A DNA stretch of 64,000 nt from Herpetosiphon giganteus. GTDB lineage: Bacteria; Chloroflexota; Chloroflexia; Chloroflexales; Herpetosiphonaceae. The notes under the pieces were generated by a model, which made no database searches, had not been told where the DNA came from, and was given only the letters and a program-made list of their open reading frames with translations. Shown here piece by piece: positions 43,779 to 52,340 of the stretch. The stretch is taken from contig NZ_JAFBCZ010000026.1 of the NCBI RefSeq assembly GCF_016907925.1, positions 1-64,000 of the forward strand, read 5' to 3'. Position 1 is the first letter of the stretch, and every line of letters begins with the position of its first letter. The position numbers and the translations under genes are program-made.

Positions 43779-44177
43779 TTAGCGTAGCGCCAAACCGCGC
43801 CGCACACCCACCAAATAGATCCCAAAGAGCAGCACCATCACACTATCGATAGCAATGGCGATGCCTGCTTGTTGGCCTAGATAGCGCGAACCTTGGGCCA
43901 AAACCAAGCCGATAAATACCAACTTGCTGCTCCCAGCAATCAGCAAAATCAACGGACGCTGAGCCACATTCCAAGCCCCATACAACAATAAAATCCCAAT
44001 TAGCGTAATCAGCGCACCCCAATTCCGCACCACAACTTCGACCAATGGCCCACTCATGGTCTCGCCAAAGTTCGATTGCAAAGCCGATTGGGGATTAATC
44101 GCTGCCATGATCATTGAACATGTCAATAATCCAGAAACCAGCATAATCCACTTCATGTTGTGCATAATCCAGCGCAT
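43779..44177 (-). CDS. Small four-helix membrane protein, unknown
   Basis: 132 aa with four hydrophobic segments: MKWIMLVSGLLTCSMIMAA, WGALITLIGILLLYGAW, LILLIAGSSKLVFIGLVLA and IAIDSVMVLLFGIYLVGV. No recognised domain; the plan resembles small DUF4345-like membrane proteins, but that is not claimed. GAGG lies 4 bases before the ATG. A role cannot be given. Confidence 0.75.
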   Translation of the reverse strand: MRWIMHNMKWIMLVSGLLTCSMIMAAINPQSALQSNFGETMSGPLVEVVVRNWGALITLIGILLLYGAWNVAQRPLILLIAGSSKLVFIGLVLAQGSRYLGQQAGIAIAIDSVMVLLFGIYLVGVRRGLALR

Positions 44178-44296
44178 AAGACCTCACACAGCTAAACAAA
44201 TAGGTGGTTATGATAGCATGGTTTAGCGTAGCGCTTAACAAACTTAACTACTTATTTTGAGCCAAATGGGCACATTCGAGCAAGCTTTTGACGACG

Positions 44297-44821
44297 TTAT
44301 GGAAGAATGGTCTTATTGATCGCTAGCACTTGGTCTGTTGCGCTATCAATCAATTGCAATGTTAATGGAGTATTTTGTGTCATAGCTGCTTGTTGCACCT
44401 GAACAATCGAAACTGGTGAATGGGTTCCGCCTTCAGTAAACGTATCAGGGGCAGGAACTGAAATATCAGCATAAACAAAAAGCGTCGTAGCTTCAAGCGT
44501 TATGGTACGAATAACAATCGCCTCGCCACCCTGCGAGCGCAGCCCAAGGAAACAGGCCAGCAGCAGCATATTTGGTTGCTGCTTGGCTTGAATTTCCCCG
44601 CGCACTTGCGAATTAACCATTGCCTCTAATGAATCATCAGCCGTATCAACTGGCTCCAACAGACACATGGGCGTAGATTGAGCATATTGGCCAGCAAAAG
44701 TACCTTCCCAATTGCTAAAATCAATCACGCTACTGAAGGTGATCGGCGTAGCTTTGGGTGTTGCTGAACCACAACTAACCATGCTCATCAATAACCACAA
44801 GTAACAAAACCTGGCTAGCAT
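44297..44821 (-). CDS. Lipoprotein, possibly PrcB-like
   Basis: 174 aa. The lipoprotein signal MLARFCYLWLLMSMVSC gives a lipidated Cys at 17, followed by a Ser/Thr/Pro-rich linker. The C-terminal half (LLLACFLGLRSQGGEAIVIR, then the VYADISVPAPDTFTE strand and SPVSIVQVQ) has the strand order of PrcB-type protease-associated domains. The match is weak, so the function stays unassigned. AAGG precedes the ATG. Not obviously co-transcribed with its neighbours. Confidence 0.75.
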   Translation of the reverse strand: MLARFCYLWLLMSMVSCGSATPKATPITFSSVIDFSNWEGTFAGQYAQSTPMCLLEPVDTADDSLEAMVNSQVRGEIQAKQQPNMLLLACFLGLRSQGGEAIVIRTITLEATTLFVYADISVPAPDTFTEGGTHSPVSIVQVQQAAMTQNTPLTLQLIDSATDQVLAINKTILP

Positions 44822-44848
44822 AGCAAATCAAACCTTCTAGTTAACCAA

Positions 44849-44884
44849 CAAACGCCCGCCGGAGCACTCTCCAGCGGGCGTTAC
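44849..44884 (-). terminator. Terminator downstream of gltA
   Basis: 14-bp arms AACGCCCGCCGGAG (44851-44864) and CTCCAGCGGGCGTT (44869-44882) with one mismatch, 24 bases after the gltA stop; followed on the minus strand by TGTTGGTT. Confidence 0.8.
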
Positions 44885-44905
44885 GATCACCATTACAATC
44901 TAGAA

Positions 44906-46189
44906 TTAGCCGCGTTTTTCGACTGGGACGAAATCGCGGGCATCGTAGCCAGTGTAGATCTGGCGGGGACGCGCAATCGAGGTTTCCTTGTCGTTGTGCA
45001 TTTCATCCCATTGGGCCAACCAACCCACCGTGCGTGGGATGGCAAACAACACCGGGAACATATCGACAGGGAATTTCATTGCTTGGTAGATAATGCCCGT
45101 GTAGAAATCGACATTGGGATAGAGTTTGCGTGAAACGAAATATTCATCTTCCAGCGCAATCTTTTCAAGTTCCAAGGCAATGTCGATCATTGGGTTGCGC
45201 CCAACGACTTCAAACACATCGTAGGCCAGCTTCTTAACGATTGCAGCGCGGGGATCGTAGTTCTTGTAGACGCGGTGGCCGAAGCCCATCAACAAGACTT
45301 CACGATTCTTGACGCGGCGAATGTAATCGGAGACATTGCTGGCGGAACCGATTTCTTGCAACATGCGCAGCACTTGCTCGTTTGCGCCACCATGCAGCGG
45401 GCCATACAACGCAGCAGCAGCAGCAGCCATCGCCGAATAAGGATCGACGTTTGAGCTACCAACCGAGCGCATTGCATTCGTGCCACAGTTTTGCTCATGG
45501 TCGGCATGCAAAATAAACAAGACATCCAAGGCTTTTTCCATAATTGGATCTGGTTGATAGGGATCGGCCTTTTGGAACATCATCTTCAAGAAGTTGCCAG
45601 TATAGCTCAGCGAGTTATCGGGGTAGACATAGGGCAAGCCCATGCGTTTGCGATACGCATACGCCGAGATTGTGGTTACTTTGGCAATCAAACGGGCAAT
45701 TTGCAAGCGGCGGGTTGCTGGGTCTTTGATGTTTTTAGCTTGAGGATAGAAGGTTGACATCGCGCTCAGCGTGCTAATCAACATCCCCATTGGGTGGGCA
45801 TCAAAGTGGAAACCATCCATCAACTTTTTGATATTTTCGTGGACCATCGTGCGGTGAGTAATTTCATGCACCCAGCCATCAAGTTGTGGTTTGGTTGGCA
45901 ATTCGCCGTTAAGAATCAAGTAGGCGGTTTCGAGGTAGCTGCTACTATCGGCCAATTGCTCAATTGGGTAGCCGCGGTAGCGGAGAATCCCAGCGTCGCC
46001 GTCGATATAGGTAATTGCGCTACGGCATGATGAGGTGTTATTGAAGCCTGGATCGTGAGTCATAAGCCCAAAATCTTCAGCATCGGCTTTAATCTGACGT
46101 AAGTCGAGGGCGCGGATGGTGCCATCGACGATGGGCAATTCGTAAGTTTTCCCAGTACGATTATCGGTGATCGTCAAGCTGTTAGTCAC
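44906..46189 (-). CDS. gltA: Citrate synthase
   Basis: First enzyme of the TCA cycle: oxaloacetate plus acetyl-CoA to citrate, cytoplasmic. 427 aa, full length (type II-like). Motifs include ILRYRGYPIEQLAD near 69, LHADHEQNCGTNAMR near 230 (catalytic His), GPLHGGANEQVLRML near 262 (catalytic His), MGFGHRVYKNYDPRA near 300 and the Asp-bearing YPNVDFYTGIIYQAM near 360. The start is a GTG at 46189, with AGGAGG 6 bases upstream. Single gene with its own terminator. Confidence 0.98.
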   Translation of the reverse strand: MTNSLTITDNRTGKTYELPIVDGTIRALDLRQIKADAEDFGLMTHDPGFNNTSSCRSAITYIDGDAGILRYRGYPIEQLADSSSYLETAYLILNGELPTKPQLDGWVHEITHRTMVHENIKKLMDGFHFDAHPMGMLISTLSAMSTFYPQAKNIKDPATRRLQIARLIAKVTTISAYAYRKRMGLPYVYPDNSLSYTGNFLKMMFQKADPYQPDPIMEKALDVLFILHADHEQNCGTNAMRSVGSSNVDPYSAMAAAAAALYGPLHGGANEQVLRMLQEIGSASNVSDYIRRVKNREVLLMGFGHRVYKNYDPRAAIVKKLAYDVFEVVGRNPMIDIALELEKIALEDEYFVSRKLYPNVDFYTGIIYQAMKFPVDMFPVLFAIPRTVGWLAQWDEMHNDKETSIARPRQIYTGYDARDFVPVEKRG

Positions 46190-46328
46190 CAGCGACCTCC
46201 TAAAAGCTTAGAACAAAGCTGAGGCGACATTGCCTCAAAAATTCTGATTGGTGTGTCATTGTAACATAAGCTGCCCAACATTCGTTGCTAAAATAGGCCT
46301 TTATGACGCACCATGTTGGCACACTGCG

Positions 46329-46751
46329 TTAGATTATAGGTTTGGGATGTTCGACCAACTCGGTTAACACGCCATGCAGGGCTTTTGGGTGCAGAAAGGC
46401 AATCCGAGTTCCATGAATGCCAGGTCGTGCTTCACGATCAATCAAGCGCACACCTTGGGCTTGCAAGCGCTCCAAAACATGGTCAATATGCTCAACTGTA
46501 TAAGCAATATGATGAATGCCCTCGCCACGTTCTGCCAAAAATTTAGCAAACGCCGCTTCTGGGCTGGTTGGGGCAATTAATTCCAATAATGTACCACCCA
46601 CGTTGCCAACCGCCACCCGCATATGGCGTTCGGGCATTTCGATAATTTCCCATTGATCGAGCGCCAAGTGATCCCGATAGCTGGCAATTGCTTGCTCCAA
46701 ATCGTGCACCGCCAAACCAAGATGATCAACCTTCGTGAGCAATTGCTCCAT
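46329..46751 (-). CDS. mce: Methylmalonyl-CoA epimerase
   Basis: Converts (S)- to (R)-methylmalonyl-CoA in propionate metabolism. 140 aa from the ATG beginning MEQLLTKVDHLGLAV, with GAGG 5 bases upstream; the longer frame adds 24 residues without support. Vicinal-oxygen-chelate fold with metal ligands in KVDHLGLAV (His), GTLLELIAP (Glu), GEGIHHIAYTVEH (His) and GVLTELVEH (Glu). No mutase gene is in the window. Confidence 0.93.
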   Translation of the reverse strand: MEQLLTKVDHLGLAVHDLEQAIASYRDHLALDQWEIIEMPERHMRVAVGNVGGTLLELIAPTSPEAAFAKFLAERGEGIHHIAYTVEHIDHVLERLQAQGVRLIDREARPGIHGTRIAFLHPKALHGVLTELVEHPKPII

Positions 46752-46850
46752 TGCAGCCTCACAAGCACATTCCAAAATCAGTCTTTTTAAGTGTACCGCC
46801 ACCCCGATCAAACGTAAAGGCAAGGGGCGAAGGATGAAGGATGAAGGCAG

Positions 46851-47190
46851 AAATCAAAATGATCAGGCTATGGGCTGGTGGCTTTGTGTACTAGTTCATT
46901 CGGTTAACCACGGCTTGATCCCCTCACCCCAACCCCTCGCCCACGTGGCGGGCAAGGGGCTTTAACGCCGTGGTTCTTGCGCAATACGTCGGTAAAAACC
47001 AGTGCTCCCCCTCGCCCGCGTTCAGTGGGCGAGGGGGTTGGGGGGTGAGGGCATGCCATTGGTTGCCAACCTAATGAGCTAGTACACATAGAGCATAGAG
47101 CATAGAACATAGAACATAGAGCATAGAACATAAAAGTCAGAAATCAAAAGTCAAAAGTCAAAATGATCAGGCTATGGGCTGGTGGCTTTG
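46851..47190. repeat. Direct repeat flanking a family B element
   Basis: The 33-base text CAAAATGATCAGGCTATGGG... (46852-46884) recurs at 47158-47190. Between the two copies lie a complete family B element and a CATAGAG/CATAGAA microsatellite. The 46752-47319 gap has no gene. Confidence 0.85.
46891..47087. repeat. Dispersed repeat family B, complete copy with clear TIRs
   Basis: 197 bp. The left end is GTACTAGTTCATTCGGTT and the right end, reverse-complemented, is GTACTAGCTCATTAGGTT: 16 of 18 bases match. It contains the two GC-rich hairpin blocks. No coding capacity, so it is a non-autonomous, MITE-like unit. Confidence 0.88.
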
Positions 47191-47313
47191 GACTATCGGA
47201 ATGAATAATCTGTGCAATCTGTGCAATCTGTGGCCAAAGAAATTAATCTTCGCGTTCTTCGCGGTTCCCTCAACCTGCCCCCAACAACTGATCCCTGACC
47301 GCTTCATTGCCTC

Positions 47314-47342
47314 TTGACAACCGTCTGCGCGGACGGTATAGT
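47314..47342 (+). promoter_or_regulatory. Strong promoter of the tetR-MFS operon
   Basis: TTGACA at 47314-47319 and TATAGT at 47337-47342 with the ideal 17-bp spacing. The spacer is occupied by the first TetR operator. Confidence 0.85.
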
Positions 47343-47360
47343 ACCGTCTAGGTAGACGGT
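47320..47360. promoter_or_regulatory. Two TetR operators
   Basis: Near-palindromes ACCGTCTGCGCGGACGGT (47320-47337) and ACCGTCTAGGTAGACGGT (47343-47360) with centres 23 bp apart. One fills the promoter spacer and the other covers the start site. Binding of the TetR protein encoded just downstream should block transcription, giving autorepression. Confidence 0.85.
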
Positions 47361-47372
47361 ATGGAGTATTCT

Positions 47373-47924
47373 ATGACCAAAAAAGACCCGCAGGCAACCA
47401 AAGCCAAGCTTTTACATGCCACGGTTGCAGTGATTATGGCTGATGGTGCGGCCAATTTGACCCTTGAAGCAGTTGCCAAAGCAGCGCAGGTGAGCAAAGG
47501 TGGCTTGCTGCATCATTTTCCCACCAAAGAGGCGTTATTTTATGGCTTGCTTGAGTTAGGCAAACAAGCGTGGGAGACATGCTTGGCTGCTGAATTAAGC
47601 AAAGAAGCAAGCGATCAACTGGGCTATTGGCATCGTGCCTATATTCATGCCAGCTTTAACCAATCGCCTGAAGATATTCAAATCTTGCATGCTATGCGGC
47701 GGGTTGTCTCAATCTATCCCAGTTTATTTGAGGCTTGGCGCGAAGCCTACGCCCAACCAATTTTGATTCCTGCTGACGATCGGCTAGCGTTAGGCCGTTC
47801 ATTAACGATTCAACTGGCCTGTGATGCGCTGTGGTTTAGCGAATTGATTGGTTTGCCAACCATGCCCTCAGCCACTCAACAGGCCCTTTACAGCGAATTA
47901 TTGAGGTTAACTTATGAGCATTGA
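47373..47924 (+). CDS. TetR family repressor
   Basis: 183 aa from the ATG beginning MTKKDPQATK, with GGAG 6 bases upstream; the ATG 12 bases earlier touches the operator and has no ribosome-binding site. N-terminal HTH: ATKAKLLHATVAVIMADG, then the LTLEAVAKAAQVSKGGLLHH recognition region with FPTKEALFYG. The C-terminal ligand domain resembles TetR_C/AefR-like. Overlaps the transporter start by 11 bases, so both are expressed from the operator-bearing promoter. It should sense a compound exported by the transporter. Confidence 0.92.
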   Translation: MTKKDPQATKAKLLHATVAVIMADGAANLTLEAVAKAAQVSKGGLLHHFPTKEALFYGLLELGKQAWETCLAAELSKEASDQLGYWHRAYIHASFNQSPEDIQILHAMRRVVSIYPSLFEAWREAYAQPILIPADDRLALGRSLTIQLACDALWFSELIGLPTMPSATQQALYSELLRLTYEH

Positions 47925-49188
47925 TTCGCTCACATCAAATAATCCAACCGAAGATTGGTCGCACATTAATTGGAAGCCGCGCTTTTTTGCGGTTTGGCTG
48001 GGCCAAGCTAGCTCCTTGGTTGGCAGCGCCCTCACCCAGTTTGTGCTGATCTGGTGGATCACCCAAACCGTTGGCTCGGCTCAATCGCTGGCAATCGCTG
48101 GCATGATGGCGCTGCTGCCGCAAGCAGTCTTTGGGCCAATCGGCGGTATTATCGCCGACCGCTGGAATCGACGCTTCATTATGATTAGCAGCGATTTAAT
48201 CTCAGCGCTCAGTATGGTTGTTTTGATTGTGCTGTTTGCCACTGATCAGATTCAGCTGTGGCATATTTATACCTTGATGTTTCTGCGCAGCACGATGCAG
48301 GCTTTTCAAAGCCCTGCTGCAACCGCAAGCACCAGCCAACTTGTGCCAGCCGATTGGCTAACTCGCGCCGCTGGCATGAACCAGATGATCTATGGCTTGA
48401 TGAGCGTGGCCGCTGCACCACTTGGGGCCTTGGCGATGAGTGTTTTTTCGCTCGAAGGCGCATTGATGATCGATGTGGTCACGGCGCTACTCGCAATCAC
48501 ACCATTGTTGTTCTATAAAATCCCTCAAACCATGCAAACCAGCGAAGAGCAAGTGAGCATGTGGCAAGATTTCCGCAGCGGCCTCGCCATGGTTATGAGC
48601 AATCGCGGCTTAGTGCTGCTGTATGGCGTTACCTTATTGATGGTTGCGGTCTTAATTCCAGGTTTCGTGCTCACTCCGCTGTTAATTCAGCAAGAATTTG
48701 GTGGTGGTGTTGAACGGGTTGCCTTGATGGAAGGAGTAGGCGGCCTGGGTATGATCATTGGCGGCGTGATGATTAGCCTCATTCAGTTTCCAATGCGCCG
48801 AATTGTGTTGGTGCTAGTGATGTTTGCGCTTTCGTCGGCCATGGTTGGCTTCACTGGGATGGTGCCAGGCCCACTTTTTTGGATAGCGGTTGTGCTGTGG
48901 TTTATCAGCGGCGTAACCTATACAATTGGCAATGCGCCAATTATCGCCATCATTCAAACAATTGTTCCCAACCAACTGCAAGGCCGCGTGCTCTCGCTCT
49001 ATTCAACCATGATTGGGCTGGCAGGGCCAATCGCTTTGATTTTTGTCGGGCCGCTCAGCGAATTAATCGGCATTCGCATGATTTTTATTGCAGGAGGTTT
49101 TCTGGCAACGCTCGTGTGTATGCTCGGATTTTTATCACCCAACATTTTGCGCATTGAGCAAAAACCGGTTCAGGTCGAGCAACATTAA
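47914..49188 (+). CDS. MFS transporter, DHA3 (macrolide-efflux-like) type
   Basis: 424 aa, about 12 membrane segments. Opening NWKPRFFAVWLGQASSLVGS, loop 2-3 motif GPIGGIIADRWNRRFIM near 72 and later MFLRSTMQAFQSPAATAS are typical of the MefA/NreB-like DHA3 group, which exports drugs and other small molecules. The start overlaps the tetR end, and a terminator lies just after the stop. Substrate unknown; control by the adjacent TetR suggests drug or toxin efflux. Confidence 0.92.
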   Translation: MSIDSLTSNNPTEDWSHINWKPRFFAVWLGQASSLVGSALTQFVLIWWITQTVGSAQSLAIAGMMALLPQAVFGPIGGIIADRWNRRFIMISSDLISALSMVVLIVLFATDQIQLWHIYTLMFLRSTMQAFQSPAATASTSQLVPADWLTRAAGMNQMIYGLMSVAAAPLGALAMSVFSLEGALMIDVVTALLAITPLLFYKIPQTMQTSEEQVSMWQDFRSGLAMVMSNRGLVLLYGVTLLMVAVLIPGFVLTPLLIQQEFGGGVERVALMEGVGGLGMIIGGVMISLIQFPMRRIVLVLVMFALSSAMVGFTGMVPGPLFWIAVVLWFISGVTYTIGNAPIIAIIQTIVPNQLQGRVLSLYSTMIGLAGPIALIFVGPLSELIGIRMIFIAGGFLATLVCMLGFLSPNILRIEQKPVQVEQH

Positions 49189-49193
49189 TGGTC

Positions 49194-49230
49194 AAGCGGC
49201 TTCCATGAATTGCATGGAAGCCGCTTAATT
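49194..49230. terminator. Bidirectional terminator after the MFS gene
   Basis: Perfect 14-bp stem AAGCGGCTTCCATG (49194-49207) with its complement at 49213-49226, 5-nt loop, AT-rich on both sides. Separates two convergent genes. Confidence 0.88.
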
Positions 49231-49238
49231 ATTTGCGC

Positions 49239-49736
49239 TTAATCACATGGCTCAGATAAAGGATACGACTCAGAATAGGCCGCTAAAAGGTCAGGATCAC
49301 GCCAAACCTGATCAAATAGCGCATTAATTTGTTGCACATCGTCAATCAATTGCAGCAAAAAATCATTATTAAACGCAAAATCGCCAGCAGCTTCAATGCT
49401 CACATGATCAACTGAATTCAACGCATAGACTACCTGAATATCGCCACTTCTGCCCTGTACTTGAAGCTTCAAGCGAAAATTATTAACTTCCATATAGGCA
49501 AAATCGCTGTTCAATTCTGCATCATGGGTGCGCAGTGTCAGCCACGGCCTAAGCTGTTCAGCAAAGCGCTTAAGGGTTGCGCGATTAAACCAACAATCAA
49601 AATGATCAACCTGAAGCCAACGATCCTTGATCCGAATGTGCACCAAGACGCGTTGCTCACGCAGATCAAGCTCAACAAAATGCAAGCCGAGCCGCTGCGT
49701 AGTACCCAAACCAATGATTAATGGTTTAATCTCCAT
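49239..49736 (-). CDS. Hypothetical protein
   Basis: 165 aa from the ATG beginning MEIKPLIIGLG, with GGAGG 8 bases upstream; the longer frame would need a TTG. Mostly predicted strands (VELDLREQRVLVHIRIK, then ELNSDFAYMEVNNFRLKLQV) with a final acidic helix ending WRDPDLLAAYSESYP. Cytoplasmic. Layout resembles small immunity-type proteins, but no family is recognised. Confidence 0.7.
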   Translation of the reverse strand: MEIKPLIIGLGTTQRLGLHFVELDLREQRVLVHIRIKDRWLQVDHFDCWFNRATLKRFAEQLRPWLTLRTHDAELNSDFAYMEVNNFRLKLQVQGRSGDIQVVYALNSVDHVSIEAAGDFAFNNDFLLQLIDDVQQINALFDQVWRDPDLLAAYSESYPLSEPCD

Positions 49737-49886
49737 TCCTTTTTCCTCCAAATCTATACGCCGATTAATGAACAGCTTGCTTGGAATATTAATTCATATT
49801 TTATTTTGCCAACATTAGACTAGGTATGCTAAACTAGCGATCAATACAATTATGGGGCTGCCCGATTCTTCCCCACGGGCATATGC

Positions 49887-50789
49887 ATGGATACAATCGA
49901 ATTCATCCACCTCCAACCTTCCGACGAGATCGAAATCATTATCAACGGAATCCCACTACTCACCCATGTTGCCAACATCGAACAACATTCGCTCGATCCT
50001 CAAGACCCAGATCAAAAAGCTGGCGATCATATCAATATTCATATTGATGATCTGGAGCAATTGAATCCCCAAAGAGGATATTTATTATGTCATGCTACTA
50101 TACCACTTCTGATCTGTTCATGTGGGTGGTGTGGTAATCCATCAATTATGAGCCATATGACCGTCACAAACGAGTTAGTTATTTGGCATAATTTTGATGA
50201 TAATCAGAACAGGCGGCCCTATCCATGGGTATATACTGGGCTTGGCCCATTTACCTTTGATCGGCAGCAATACACTAGAGCGTGGCAACAAGCGGCCCAA
50301 GCGATCTTTTCAAACGTGATCGGATCCGATTTATTCTATGATGGTGGGTATTATGGGTGGGCGCTTCGCATTAACAATAATCATACGGCGCTGCCTAGTG
50401 CTGGCCAAGCAATTAGCCTGAATTATGCAAACACGACTGGCGAATTTCGTTGTGTTGATCGCTATCAGGAACATCGCTGGCGGCTTGATTTCATGCGTGA
50501 GCATGGGTATTTAGCTCGCGAAGGTGCTAGCCATTACGAACGAATCCTCCTTGCTCACGATTCAACCATTTTTGCGCAGTGGTTTGGCGCAAAACTTGAT
50601 GATTATGTGCAATTATGGCAAAATTCGCGCTTGCACACCAAGCTTTTCAATCCAGGTCAATGGGATGTTGCCCAAGCCTATATCATCACCTTACCAATCG
50701 CGTTGAGTGTACTTGTTCCTCAGCAAAGCTACCAAGTTGTAGAAGCCATCGATTTAACTATCGAACGCTATCAGCGCTTGCTTCAATGA
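49887..50789 (+). CDS. Hypothetical protein with a CxCGxxGC-like segment
   Basis: 300 aa, cytoplasmic, unrecognised. Residues 1-60 are acidic, with IHIDDLEQLNPQRGY. A cysteine cluster follows (LICSCGWCGNPSI near 75) and then NELVIWHNF, which resembles small proteins with a C-x-CG-x-C zinc-like site. The second half has many aromatic residues (DGGYYGWALRINNN; HERILLAHDSTIFAQWFG-like stretch). No clear ribosome-binding site before the ATG. Convergent with, and overlapping by 7 bases, the GIY-YIG gene. Confidence 0.7.
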   Translation: MDTIEFIHLQPSDEIEIIINGIPLLTHVANIEQHSLDPQDPDQKAGDHINIHIDDLEQLNPQRGYLLCHATIPLLICSCGWCGNPSIMSHMTVTNELVIWHNFDDNQNRRPYPWVYTGLGPFTFDRQQYTRAWQQAAQAIFSNVIGSDLFYDGGYYGWALRINNNHTALPSAGQAISLNYANTTGEFRCVDRYQEHRWRLDFMREHGYLAREGASHYERILLAHDSTIFAQWFGAKLDDYVQLWQNSRLHTKLFNPGQWDVAQAYIITLPIALSVLVPQQSYQVVEAIDLTIERYQRLLQ

Positions 50790-51352
50790 TGTAAATCGGC
50801 CTGAAGGATTGCCTGTTCACGGAGCCGTTTAAGCATTGTAACAAACGGGTGGTCATTACCGTTAATATTCAGTGGCAAAGCATATTGTTGGAGAAGCTCG
50901 GGTTTAATCAACCAAGGCTGAGGATGCACAAGCCACGAAAGACCAGCGTTGGCCTCTAACCATTGCGATAGGCGTTTTTCGCCTGCACCAAAAGCTACAT
51001 ACTTGCTCGGGCCATAAGTAGCCAACTTTAGATTAAGCTGTTCGCTGAGCAGGCAACCTAAACTCAAGCGCAAGGTTGAACTATTCGCCCGACCAAGCAT
51101 ATGGTCGCGCAACCGTTTGCGCAGATTTTGGCGCGAAGTAGGGTTATTCCTAGCAGGCGAGATTCCCAGATAGAGCAATGTCCAGCCATCAACTTGTAAA
51201 CAGCCTACACTTGGAACTTGCGGCGGAATCGTTTTAAACCACCAGCCATAGATCCCAGGCTCAACTGGAATAAGCTCAGGCGTAGCTAAAAAGTTAACCA
51301 CAGGCAAAATCTTTTTTGGTTGTAGTAGCTGCTCAACAGCTTGATGATCCAT
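50783..51352 (-). CDS. GIY-YIG superfamily nuclease-like protein
   Basis: 189 aa from the ATG beginning MDHQAVEQLLQ; the longer frame needs a TTG. The GIY-YIG core is seen as PGIYGWWFK near 32 and WTLLYLGISPAR near 57, followed by the Arg-rich helix SRQNLRKRLRDHMLG, STLRLSLGCLLSEQ, and a Glu-bearing helix FGAGEKRLSQWLE near 125. This variant (YLGIS instead of YIG) is a distinct group often annotated GIY-YIG nuclease family protein; substrate and activity are unknown. It may belong to the surrounding set of unknown small proteins. Confidence 0.8.
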   Translation of the reverse strand: MDHQAVEQLLQPKKILPVVNFLATPELIPVEPGIYGWWFKTIPPQVPSVGCLQVDGWTLLYLGISPARNNPTSRQNLRKRLRDHMLGRANSSTLRLSLGCLLSEQLNLKLATYGPSKYVAFGAGEKRLSQWLEANAGLSWLVHPQPWLIKPELLQQYALPLNINGNDHPFVTMLKRLREQAILQADLHH

Positions 51353-51410
51353 CTTAACTCGCTTCTCTAGGTGGAACTTATCTTTTTCAGCAACACACAA
51401 TTTAGGTACT

Positions 51411-51543
51411 TTCCCTCACCCCAACCCCTCTCCCGTCCAACGGGAGAGGGGCTTTAAATCCATGGTTCTTAGCAATTCGTCGGTTAAAACTTCTGCTCCC
51501 CCTCGCTCGCGTGCAGTGGGAGAGGGGGTTGGGGGGGTGAGGG
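51411..51543. repeat. Dispersed repeat family B, core only
   Basis: CCCTCACCCCAACCCCTCTC at the left and AGAGGGGGTTGGGGGGGTGA at the right, both hairpin blocks present, terminal repeats not evident. Fills most of the 51353-51569 gap. Confidence 0.85.
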
Positions 51544-51569
51544 AAACACGCCTGTCAATTCAACGAAAA

Positions 51570-52301
51570 CTATTCCTCGCTCTTTTTCTTGAAATCGACG
51601 AAGCGATAGCCAACCCCACGCTCGGTCAAAATATAATGCGGGTTGGCTGGATCTTGCTCGATTTTTTGGCGCAAGTAGGTCACGTACAAGCGCAAATAAT
51701 GGCTTTCATCACGATATTCCGGCCCCCAAACTTTGGCAAGCAAGGTTTCGTGGGGCATTACAAAGCCAGCATTTTGCACCAGATGATAGAGCAAACGATA
51801 TTCGGTTGGGCGCAGGCTAATTCGTTCGCCATTGACCAACACTTCACGCCGATCAAAATCGACTGTCAAGCGATCATCGATTTTGGTAGTTGAAACTGCT
51901 TGAGTTGGAGTCACATAATGGCGACGCAACACGGCCCGCAAGCGGCTCACCAACTCGCGATGGCTAAACGGCTTGCCAATGTAATCATCAGCGCCAAGCT
52001 CCAAACCACGAATCCGATCATCTTCTTCGTCTTTGGCAGTGAGGAAAATCACCGGAATTGCAGAAAACTCACGTAAGCGGCGCAAGGTTTCGTAGCCATC
52101 CAAGCCAGGCATCATAATATCCAACAGCACAGCGTCGGGCATATCTTCGCGCACTTTTTCAAGCGCTTTGCGGCCATTTTCGGCGCTAATCACGCGGCAA
52201 CCCTCGGCTTCGAGATTTACGCGCATAAATGTGACCAGCCGTGGTTCGTCATCAACCACCAGAATGAGCTTATCGCGTAGCTCAACATTGAATGTATCCA
52301 C
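51570..52301 (-). CDS. OmpR/PhoB-type response regulator
   Basis: Phosphorylation-controlled transcription factor. 243 aa from the GTG beginning (M)[10 protein letters not shown], with AAGGAG 6 bases upstream. Receiver domain about 10-125: [12 protein letters not shown] (acidic pair), phospho-acceptor Asp in [15 protein letters not shown], Thr in VIFLTAKDE and Lys in [12 protein letters not shown]. The winged-helix OmpR domain from about 140 has [16 protein letters not shown] and [11 protein letters not shown]. No histidine kinase is adjacent. The gene is 39 bases downstream of fabZ on the same strand, so the two are likely co-transcribed. Confidence 0.93.
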   Translation of the reverse strand: MDTFNVELRDKLILVVDDEPRLVTFMRVNLEAEGCRVISAENGRKALEKVREDMPDAVLLDIMMPGLDGYETLRRLREFSAIPVIFLTAKDEEDDRIRGLELGADDYIGKPFSHRELVSRLRAVLRRHYVTPTQAVSTTKIDDRLTVDFDRREVLVNGERISLRPTEYRLLYHLVQNAGFVMPHETLLAKVWGPEYRDESHYLRLYVTYLRQKIEQDPANPHYILTERGVGYRFVDFKKKSEE

Positions 52302-52340
52302 AACAGACTCCTTCTGTAGGCGAATGTTTAAAGGCAATAC

